A stretch of 64,000 nucleotides of DNA from positions 1 to 64,000 of the forward strand of contig NZ_SSMQ01000011.1 in NCBI RefSeq assembly GCF_005144585.1, read 5' to 3'. Source of the stretch: Polyangium fumosum. Its GTDB lineage: Bacteria > Myxococcota_A > Polyangia > Polyangiales > Polyangiaceae. The position numbers and the translations under genes are program-made. Positions 1 through 6,910 of the stretch are shown here, in pieces; positions within the stretch are counted from its first letter, which is position 1; every line of letters begins with the position of its first letter. The notes below the pieces were generated by a model. That model saw only the letters and a program-made list of their open reading frames with translations. It made no database searches and was not told the origin of the DNA.

Positions 1-202
1 TCCCGAGCCGCGCGACGGGGACCGGGAAGTCCGGCGCGCGGATGGCTTCCAGGAAGACGCGCCGCGGGATGCCCGTCACCGCCTCGACGTTGCATTGCGA
101 GAGGGTCTCGGGCGGGGGCGCGACGACCTGGAGGACGCCCCGCGGGATCGACAAGGTCGCCGTGATGTTGCTGTCCGGGCTGCGGGACTCACCGATGGAC
201 AT
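1..202 (-). CDS. Partial small protein, possible DNA-binding (N-terminus only)
   Basis: An open frame starts at the ATG on the minus strand at 202 and runs off the left edge, giving 67 residues. A strong purine-rich ribosome site (GGGAGGGCGG) lies just upstream of the ATG. The visible N-terminus begins MSIGESRSPDSNITATLS and continues into a stretch with TGIPRRVFLEAIR. That stretch resembles the first helix of small excisionase/MerR-like DNA-binding domains, but too little is present to be sure. The GC-rich codon pattern supports coding on this strand. The 17-bp tandem repeats at 312-379 lie about 110 bp upstream and could be its control region. Function is not established. Confidence 0.5.
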   Translation of the reverse strand, partial: MSIGESRSPDSNITATLSIPRGVLQVVAPPPETLSQCNVEAVTGIPRRVFLEAIRAPDFPVPVARLG

Positions 203-311
203 GTCCGCCCTCCCATGGCGCACGAAGGGGCGCCGTTGCGTGGATCCGATTCTCCCGCCCGTGGGGGATGCGGGACAAGGGAAAATGGAGGTCGCCGTCG
301 AGTTCTATATA

Positions 312-379
312 TATAGCCCGACCATACGTATAGCCCGACCATACGTATAGCCCGACCATACGTATAGTCTGACCATACA
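312..379. repeat. Four 17-bp tandem repeats (TATAGCCCGACCATACG)
   Basis: Four head-to-tail 17-bp units start at 312, 329, 346 and 363. The first three are identical and the fourth differs at three positions. The units contain TATA and CCATA and follow each other with no spacer, so this is not a CRISPR array. The AT-rich unit stands out in very GC-rich DNA and sits upstream of the leftmost minus-strand gene. An iterated operator or a slippage microsatellite are both possible. Confidence 0.85.
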
Positions 380-417
380 TATTACGCGTTGCTGTCGGTC
401 GCCTCTCCGGGCGCGTC

Positions 418-494
418 TCTCGGCCCGGGTTCTCGGCCCGGGTTCTCGGCTCGTTCTCGGCCCGTTCTCGGCCCGTTCTCGGCCCTTCTCGGGC
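418..494. repeat. Degenerate 10-13 bp tandem repeats (TCTCGGCCCG family)
   Basis: Seven consecutive units begin with TCTCGG. Two are TCTCGGCCCGGGT and the rest are shorter variants. No coding frame on either strand explains the pattern, which looks like replication slippage in non-coding DNA. It follows closely after the 17-bp repeat array. Confidence 0.7.
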
Positions 495-656
495 AAGTCT
501 CGGAGCCATGCCCGGGAGCCACTGGAACCCGATGGCTCTGCTCATGGGAAAGCCATGGCTTTCCATGGATCCTGGGGGGCGCTCCGCCCGCTCCCCGATG
601 CGAAGCGAGTGCTCGAAATCCGGCTGATTTGATAGGGTACGCGTATATCCCACCTC

Positions 657-1045
657 GTGAAACATTTTTGGGGCGTGTAGCCATGGCTCCGCCGAGCAAA
701 TAGTGGATCGATTTCTGGACCCTTCATGGACCCCGAGTCTGTGAAACAAGGGGGCAGGATCGACTCCCATGGCTCAACGCGACGATTTCGCGGTTTGCCC
801 GCGGAGGGCACGGTCCTTGCGCTTGTCCCGAACGTGAAATCGAATACCGGCCCGGGGACCGTGAAACATTTCCGCCGCCCGAGGCATGGCTCCGGCGAGC
901 AAAAAGTGGATCGATTTGTGGACCCTGCTCGGATCCCGAGCCTGTGAAACAAGGGGCGGGACCGACTCTCATGGACCAAACGCGGCGATTTCTCGGTCTG
1001 TCTGCGGAGGGCACGGGGCTTGCCCTATCCGGAAGCGTGAACTCG
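657..1045. repeat. Two diverged ~185-bp direct repeats in a non-coding stretch
   Basis: Unit 1 (657 to about 845) and unit 2 (861 to about 1045) share the same ordered landmarks: GTGAAACATTT, ATGGCTCC, GAGCAAA-AGTGGATCGATTT, GTGAAACAAGGGG, GCGGAGGGCACGG and a final CCGGAA/CCGAA-CGTGAA. They are clearly homologous but have diverged by substitutions and small indels. All six frames give only short, unconvincing reading frames, so I call no gene between 203 and 1342. A fainter third trace may lie before 657. Confidence 0.75.
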
Positions 1046-1342
1046 CACACGAGCAGCGGCACGCGGGAGGTGCCCGCGCGCCCCCTCTCAACGCGAAATT
1101 GGTCAAAAACCCATTGTGTCGCTCGGCTTTTTCACTTGTCGACACGGCAAAACAAGGGTGTTGATCCCGGAGTTCGGATACGTTTCTCGGACTTCGTGGG
1201 TTTTCCTCGAACAACGCGCCGCAGAGGCTTGGACCATTCCACCATAGACGTAGCGGACACCGTCGTACGTGCCTCGCGCTGACGCTGATTTTTGTGGCTT
1301 GCAGGCCGGCGGGTGTGCATAGTGCTCGGTTGGAGCCTACCT

Positions 1343-2749
1343 ATGGACTTGGCTGGGATCCGATCCCCGAGCGACACCAAGGCGCGTCCCGGTTTGCCAT
1401 TGCAAACAGAAACCTCGCCTTCCGCCGTCTGCACTGCGGTGGTCCTCATCGGCGTCTGCGAGTCGTCGTCGGATCTCGTGTCGCTCGGCGTGGCGTTGGG
1501 CGCGTTCGCGGCAGGTCTCTACAATTTGCCGAGTGGCGCGCCCGCCTCGATGATCGGGCCCGTGCAGCGCAGTCTCGCGGACGCTGGATGGCGTCAGGCT
1601 GCGCAAGCGACGCTCGGCGACCAGCGTGTCCAGTTGCTTGCGAGCGCGTTCCTCGCAGCCTGCGAAAAGCGCGTGCCGAGAGCGTCGCCCACCCCGGATG
1701 ATCCGGTGTGGATCGCCGGAGTCCGCGGAGTGTACGAGGAGGACGAACGCCTCCAGATGCTCGCCGACACCCTGCTCGGAATGCTTCGTTTCCCGCGCGA
1801 GGCGGCATCCACCGCCGCGCCGGCCGCGCCGGTCGCGCCCGCGCCTTCTGCGCCCCCCACGCCGACGCGTTCGATCCCGCTGCACGTGGAACTCGTCTTC
1901 TACGCGCTCTTCGCAGTGACGAATGCCGATCGGGGGATCACGGACGCAGCATGGCAGGACATCCACCGCGTGTTCGGCGAGAAGTTCGCGACGTGCCAGC
2001 GCGCTCTCTCGGATCCGAGCGTGCGCGCCGTCGCTCGCGTCGTCGTCGCGTACGGCCGGGCGAAGGGCAGCGGCGACGCGGCGAAGCACGCCTTCTCACG
2101 AGCATCCGAGATGCCTGCCGCAATCTTGATGCAGGTGGTCGGCAACGTGCTGGCCAAGTGTCAGACCGCCCCACCGACGTCGCTCGTTCGGGAAATCGTG
2201 CTCTACACGGTCTTGGCATTGACGAACGCGGCGCGACTGGCTCAATCCCAGGCGCCCACGGCGTCGGCTCCTACGACGGAAGCCCAGCCGCAACCCGCAC
2301 AGCCCCCCGCGACGGCGGAGCTGCCTGCCACGGGCCTCCCCGTCGCGGAACTGCGCCCCGTGACCACGCGTCCGATCGTCGCGCGGCGCCTGCCCTTGGC
2401 GGCGCGGCCGTGGCGGAGCACCGCGGCCAGGTCGGGCGTCGTGCGGGAGCCCGTGCCGCCGGTTCCGCCGCCTCCCGCGGCTTCTGTGCCCGTGCCGCGT
2501 GAGCCGGTCCCGACGGTCTCGGCCGCTGCTCTCGCTGTTCCGCGGTGGAAGCACCATGCGATGCCCGAGGCCCCTTCGGTCCCCGTGCTGATTCTGGGCA
2601 CCAAGCCGACCTCGGGCCCTGTCCCCGCCGCGACGCCCGCGGCCCTTCCGGTCACCATCCCGACCCCGATGCAGACGCGCAGTCCTTCGCCGCGCTCGCC
2701 ACGCACGGCAGTGCATGTGCCTCTGCCCCGTGGACGTTCCCCGCCGTGA
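1343..2749 (+). CDS. Hypothetical protein with Ala/Pro-rich C-terminal half
   Basis: 468 residues. The ATG at 1343 is preferred because TTGGAG lies about 8 bases upstream; a longer frame starts only with TTG at 1292. The N-terminal 290 residues are mostly helical, with a hydrophobic stretch near residues 29-55 (AVCTAVVLIGV...SLGVALGAFAAGL) and two segments that each contain a Leu/Val-rich helix followed by TNA. From about residue 300 the protein is a low-complexity Pro/Ala/Val tail. I recognise no family. It stands alone, with an IS66 fragment just downstream. The GC3 pattern supports this frame over the long antisense frames. Confidence 0.6.
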   Translation: MDLAGIRSPSDTKARPGLPLQTETSPSAVCTAVVLIGVCESSSDLVSLGVALGAFAAGLYNLPSGAPASMIGPVQRSLADAGWRQAAQATLGDQRVQLLASAFLAACEKRVPRASPTPDDPVWIAGVRGVYEEDERLQMLADTLLGMLRFPREAASTAAPAAPVAPAPSAPPTPTRSIPLHVELVFYALFAVTNADRGITDAAWQDIHRVFGEKFATCQRALSDPSVRAVARVVVAYGRAKGSGDAAKHAFSRASEMPAAILMQVVGNVLAKCQTAPPTSLVREIVLYTVLALTNAARLAQSQAPTASAPTTEAQPQPAQPPATAELPATGLPVAELRPVTTRPIVARRLPLAARPWRSTAARSGVVREPVPPVPPPPAASVPVPREPVPTVSAAALAVPRWKHHAMPEAPSVPVLILGTKPTSGPVPAATPAALPVTIPTPMQTRSPSPRSPRTAVHVPLPRGRSPP

Positions 2750-2773
2750 GCTGGCGCCAAAACGCCCGAATCA

Positions 2774-2950
2774 ATGTTCACGCTCCCTCCCGCGCTGAGC
2801 ATCTACGTGGCCACGACGCCTGCGGACATGCGGAAGAGCCTCCGAATGGGCGCTCCGCCGCGGTGGCGCGGGATTTTCATCGGCCAGGATCCGACCTCGG
2901 GGCACCTGCGCGACCTCCTGCACGGGGGACAAGGGCACGGCTTTGGGGGA
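2774..2950 (+). pseudogene. IS66 orfB (TnpB) fragment
   Basis: The translation starts MFTLPPALSIYVATTPADMRKS and later has GQDPTSGHL. Both match the conserved start of IS66 accessory protein OrfB, which typically reads IY-AT-P-DMRKSFDGL ... QDPLSGHLFVF. Between and after these blocks the frame is disturbed: the FDGL block is missing and the segment after SGHL is unrelated. This is therefore a short decayed remnant. A less damaged OrfB is at 21301. Confidence 0.7.
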
Positions 2951-3416
2951 AGGACCGACGTCGCCACTCCCAAGGCCCCGACCCCGGCGTCGCCATCTTC
3001 CCTCGGCAGACGGCGGTGCCGCAGCCGTTTGCGGCGTTGTTCCCGCAGGTGAGCTTCGAGGCAGGGTGGGGGCACGTTCTCCTCTTGACAGGTGACGCCT
3101 GCTTGTGCATGCAAGCCGTGGCCGCAGGGACGTCAACCTGGACAGCTTGGAGTTAGGGGCCCCGCCGATGCGTCGCTGTGGTTCCAGGCAGTGGTTGCGC
3201 CAACACGACCTGCGCGCGTTCTCCAGAGCAATGTGCTCGCACAGACAAACGGCTTCACACGTCGCTCCTGGGAAGATACGATGTGCCGCCTTTCTAGGAA
3301 CAGTTTGGTCTGGGTTCAACGCGGCGGTCCGTTGAAGCAGCACTCACGGTTCTCCGTTCGCAAGCGGCGTCTGGGATCGTTCGGGAAGTTTTGCAGGTTA
3401 CGAGGAGGATCGACCG
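2951..3416. other. No gene seen; leader of the T6SS cassette
   Basis: No frame here has convincing coding character. The left part may be further eroded IS sequence. The right end holds the ribosome site GAGGAGG for vgrG, about 10 bases before its ATG, so the promoter of the T6SS effector operon should lie here. No clear -35/-10 pair was identified. Confidence 0.5.
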
Positions 3417-6002
3417 ATGACGTTTGTCAAGCCGCCGGGTGATGGATCGGTAAAACTCTCGGGCGAGATCGATGGGGTGGGGATCGGCGAGGTCGCGGGC
3501 GAGGTGAAAGCGTCAGATCTTAAGGCTGTCGTCGATCCAGGCGGAAAGGCGGCGGGCGCTGGCACGTTGATCGGAGCTGCGACCAAGGGAGGCTCCCTCG
3601 ATCTCGGCGCGGCGGTGACAGGCATCGCGGGCGGAACGCTCGGCGGGGTCGGTGGTAGGATTGCCGGCGCGGTGACCGGTGGTGGAGTGCCCGATCTCGG
3701 GGCGGTGGCGACCGGTATTGCAGGCGGGACCATCGGAGGCGGGGCTGCAGGGGCGGTGGGGATCGTCGCTGGTGGCGGCGTGCCTGATCTCGGGGCGATG
3801 GCGAGCGGGATGGTGACGGGGGCCATTTCGAATGCGATCGGGCAGGGGACGGGGGCGGTCGAGAATCTCGCGGGAGGGGCGGTCGGGAAGCTCGCGGGGG
3901 CGGTGACGGGTGGGTTTGCCGGGGGAGCGATCAACGCGACGCTCGGGGGGCTCATCGGGGGCGGAGGAACGCCAGGGATCGTGGCGGGGGAGTTGCCGGT
4001 CTTCGAGGAGATTGCAGTCACATCGTTCGATCCGGGGAAGATGGCGAAGGGAGTGGCTGGGAAAGCTGCTTCTGGGCTCGGCAGCGTCACGCAGCGGCTT
4101 GGCGGAAAAAACCTTGAGGTCGAGATTGGCTCGGGTGACAAGGTAGAGGTTCGGCAGTTTTCGATTCACGAGCGGCTTTCGTGTTTGTTCCAGGTCAATC
4201 TGATCGGGGTATCAGAGAACCCGAGCATCGAGTTCGACGACGTGGTCGGCCAGGCCGCGAAGTTCTCGATGGCGGCTGGGAAGCACGATCGGTTCTGGTC
4301 GGGCATCTGCAACCATTTCGAGCAGGTGCGCGTCGAGCCGTCGGGGCTCTCGACGTATCAGTTCTCGATCGTGCCCATGTTGTGGCTCCTGACGCAGCGG
4401 AAGAATTACCGGATGTTCCAGCAGATGTCGGAGCTAGATATCGTGCTCAAGCTGCTGAAGGAGTGGGAGATCGAGCCGACGCTGCGGGTCGATAAGGGGG
4501 CGTACAAGAAGCGGAAGTACCGCGTGCAGTATTCGGAGAGCGATTTCACGTTCATGAGCCGGATGCTCGAGGATGCGGGGATCACGTTCTATTTCGAGCA
4601 GGCGGGCGAGGAGACGAAGCTCGTTTTATCAGATGCTCCGCAGTCGAACGCGAAGCGAGGGACGCCGATAACGTTCGTGGATGACACGAGCATGGTGAAG
4701 AGCATCGACCTGGAGTTCGCAACGTCCGTGCGGATGGGTCAGCGGGTGCGTCCGGGCAAGTATACGTTGCGGGACCACGATTACCGGAAGCCGCCCGATT
4801 ACAAGCTGATGTCGAGTGCGTCGAAGGGGCTGAAGGTCGAGGAGAAGCTCGAGCGGTTCCAGTACGTGCCCGGGGCCTTCCTGTTCGGCACGGATTCGGG
4901 GGATGCAACGCCGAGCGCGGATGACAAGGGGAAGACGCGGACGGACGAGAAGGAAGCCGCGATACTCGCCCAGAAGCGGCTGGAAGCGAAGCGAGGAAGC
5001 GCGCGAGTGGCGACGTTCGAGACGAACGCGCATGACCTGGCGCCTGGCGTGGTGATGGGGTTGAGCGGTCACCCGCATTCGGCGCTCGCAGATGCGAAGA
5101 GTTTCCTGGTCGTGGAGTCGTCCCTGAGCGGGATGGACCGAGGGGAATGGTCGCATCATTGCGAGGTACGAGGGACTGAGGTGCCGTACCGGCCAGACTT
5201 GGTGACTCCAAGGCCAAAGGTGAACGGGGTGGAGAGCGCGACGGTGGTGGGGCCGCCCGGGGAGGAGATCCATACCGACGAATTCGGCCGGGTGCGGGTA
5301 CACTTCCACTGGGATCGCGAGAGCAAGATGGATGATAACAGCTCTTGCTGGATCCACGTGAGTCAACCGTGGGGTGGGTCGGGGTATGGCGCGACGAATT
5401 TGCCGCGAGTCGGGCAGGAAGTGTTGGTGGATTTTCTGGGAGGGGATCCGGATCGGCCGGTGATTGTGGGGCGGGTGTATACGAATCTCCAGAAGACGCC
5501 CTACAAGCTGCCAGAGAACAGGACGCAATCGGGATGGAGGAGCAACTCGACGGGTGGGGGCGGCGGCTACAACGAGATCATGTTCGAAGACGCGGCGGGG
5601 AAGGAGCTTGTCAATATTCAGGCCCAAAAGGATATGGCCAAGCTCGTCAAAAACAATGAAACTGCGACGATCAAGAACAACCGCACAAAAACGGTATGGA
5701 AGAACGATTCGTCGCTGGTTGGTGTGCAGCATTCGCTGACGATCGCGGCGTCTGGGGACGGGCCGCCGGCACCAGGACCAACGAGCGTCACGATGACACA
5801 CAAGAAGATCGTCATGACAACCGGGGAGGCGACGGTGACGATCGAGGGCCCCAAGATCACGCTCGATGCCAATACGAACATCAAGCTTGAGTCACGAGGA
5901 ACCATCGAGGTTCATGCGGCGACCGGCATCAAAATGACGGCGGACTCCGGTGACATCGTTGTCAAGGGGAATCCGCAGGTGAAGATCAATTGTAGCGAGT
6001 AA
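3417..6002 (+). CDS. vgrG: T6SS spike protein VgrG with Gly/Ala-rich N-terminal extension
   Basis: 861 residues, starting at an ATG behind a GAGGAGG ribosome site. VgrG trimers form the puncture tip of the type VI secretion tube and carry effectors. The VgrG core starts near residue 231 (KNLEVEIGSGDKVEVRQFSI) with the gp27-like region. The gp5-like OB fold is around residues 615-695 (TDEFGRVRVHFHWD, GATNLPRVGQEVLVDFLGGD, PVIVGRVYT), followed by a beta-helix tail with repeated KITLD/IKLES-type strands. Residues 1-225 are unusual: a hydrophobic Gly/Ala-rich stretch with an internal repeat built on (V/L)PDLGA-(V/M)A-G. It opens the cassette vgrG-PAAR-DUF4123-rhs-immunity. Family assignment is secure; the role of the extension is unknown. 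Confidence 0.95.
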   Translation: MTFVKPPGDGSVKLSGEIDGVGIGEVAGEVKASDLKAVVDPGGKAAGAGTLIGAATKGGSLDLGAAVTGIAGGTLGGVGGRIAGAVTGGGVPDLGAVATGIAGGTIGGGAAGAVGIVAGGGVPDLGAMASGMVTGAISNAIGQGTGAVENLAGGAVGKLAGAVTGGFAGGAINATLGGLIGGGGTPGIVAGELPVFEEIAVTSFDPGKMAKGVAGKAASGLGSVTQRLGGKNLEVEIGSGDKVEVRQFSIHERLSCLFQVNLIGVSENPSIEFDDVVGQAAKFSMAAGKHDRFWSGICNHFEQVRVEPSGLSTYQFSIVPMLWLLTQRKNYRMFQQMSELDIVLKLLKEWEIEPTLRVDKGAYKKRKYRVQYSESDFTFMSRMLEDAGITFYFEQAGEETKLVLSDAPQSNAKRGTPITFVDDTSMVKSIDLEFATSVRMGQRVRPGKYTLRDHDYRKPPDYKLMSSASKGLKVEEKLERFQYVPGAFLFGTDSGDATPSADDKGKTRTDEKEAAILAQKRLEAKRGSARVATFETNAHDLAPGVVMGLSGHPHSALADAKSFLVVESSLSGMDRGEWSHHCEVRGTEVPYRPDLVTPRPKVNGVESATVVGPPGEEIHTDEFGRVRVHFHWDRESKMDDNSSCWIHVSQPWGGSGYGATNLPRVGQEVLVDFLGGDPDRPVIVGRVYTNLQKTPYKLPENRTQSGWRSNSTGGGGGYNEIMFEDAAGKELVNIQAQKDMAKLVKNNETATIKNNRTKTVWKNDSSLVGVQHSLTIAASGDGPPAPGPTSVTMTHKKIVMTTGEATVTIEGPKITLDANTNIKLESRGTIEVHAATGIKMTADSGDIVVKGNPQVKINCSE

Positions 6003-6033
6003 CCACACGAAGCCAGGACGCGGGAGACGAAGA

Positions 6034-6369
6034 ATGCCACCTGCTGCCCGATTGGGTGACAAACACGTATGCAAACGTCATTGGGACGGCCCGATCTTGC
6101 CCGAGTGCTGCCCTAGCGTACTTATCGGTGACAAGCCGGCGGCTCGCGAGGGTGACGAGTGCGATTGCTGGTCCACGAAGGATCCAATCAAGAAGGGTGA
6201 ACCGACCGTGCTGATCGGAGACAAGCCTGCTGCGCGGAAGGGAGATCCTACAGACGGGGGTGAGGTTGTCGAGGGCTGCGCGAGTGTTCTGATCGGTTCT
6301 CCGCCCAGAGCGGCATGCATGGTTGCCGCAGCGGAGGCTGGTGCAGCGTTCGTCGATGCGGGGGCATGA
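6034..6369 (+). CDS. PAAR-type spike-tip protein
   Basis: 111 residues. PAAR proteins cap the VgrG spike with a small metal-binding cone and link effectors to it. The sequence shows two near-identical blocks, SVLIGDKPAAREGD and TVLIGDKPAARKGDPTDGG, and ends with a third SVLIG. This is the typical pattern of repeated beta-hairpins in PAAR-like proteins. Cysteines and histidines are concentrated in the first 50 residues (RLGDKHVCKRH, PECCPS, CDCW) and could hold the metal. It lies 31 bp after vgrG, and its stop overlaps the next start (ATGA), so the genes are cotranscribed. Confidence 0.85.
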   Translation: MPPAARLGDKHVCKRHWDGPILPECCPSVLIGDKPAAREGDECDCWSTKDPIKKGEPTVLIGDKPAARKGDPTDGGEVVEGCASVLIGSPPRAACMVAAAEAGAAFVDAGA

Positions 6370-6896
6370 CGATGTACGACCGTGTAGCCGATTTGCTCAT
6401 CCGTGAGGCTGCGCCGATCTTTGCCATCATGGATGGCGCGAGAGATCGGGCCATCCCGCGTGCGCTGCATGGTTCTGGTTTTCGGCATCAATCTCTTTAC
6501 GATGGCCGAGCTGCAGAGGAACTCGGATCCTTTGGTCCGTATCTCATAGAATTGGGTGGGGACGCGCAAGCGATCGAGGACTGGGTCCGCACTGGCTGGG
6601 GCAAAAGCTTCGGGGTGTATCTTGCTTGCGACCAGCCTTTCGACGTAGTGCGGCGACACCTCCGACGGTTCACCTTGGTCGAGCTGAAAAACGGGAGGAA
6701 AGCATATTTTCGATTCTACGATCCGCGAGTACTGCGCTTGTTTCTACCTCATTGTACTTACGAGGAGTGGATTCAATTTTTCGGGCCAATCGGAACCTTC
6801 TTCGCGGAGTCGGAGGACGCCAAGTCCTTGTTGCGCTTCTTTCGGGACGCCGAGGAACCAGAGCCGACGTGTCTTGCACTTGAGTCCGGTAGCTAA
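6366..6896 (+). CDS. DUF4123-like T6SS effector adaptor/chaperone
   Basis: 176 residues from the ATG that overlaps the PAAR stop; an in-frame ATG two codons later is also possible. DUF4123 proteins load effectors onto VgrG/PAAR tips. Features typical of that family are visible: an N-terminal helix followed by FAIMDGARD, the central GPYLIEL block, an HLRRFTLVEL segment, then KAYFRFYDPRVLRLFLPHC. This last stretch is the conserved FR-YDPRVL signature. Its place between PAAR and Rhs toxin genes is where such adaptors are normally found, so it probably serves the Rhs protein downstream. Confidence 0.85.
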   Translation: MTMYDRVADLLIREAAPIFAIMDGARDRAIPRALHGSGFRHQSLYDGRAAEELGSFGPYLIELGGDAQAIEDWVRTGWGKSFGVYLACDQPFDVVRRHLRRFTLVELKNGRKAYFRFYDPRVLRLFLPHCTYEEWIQFFGPIGTFFAESEDAKSLLRFFRDAEEPEPTCLALESGS

Positions 6897-6910
6897 GGAG
6901 ATTCAAGCCC

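Noticed and set aside
312-379. Short tandem repeats considered as a CRISPR array
   Set aside because: Units are contiguous with no spacers, and no cas genes are present in the window.
203-1342. Several overlapping open frames of 60-190 codons on both strands
   Set aside because: They follow the direct repeats and GC bias, have Arg/Pro/Ser-rich translations, no ribosome sites and no recognisable domains.
4629-5801. A 390-residue minus-strand frame inside vgrG
   Set aside because: Composition is Arg/His/Pro-rich with no recognisable domain, and the plus strand encodes a secure VgrG core over the same bases.
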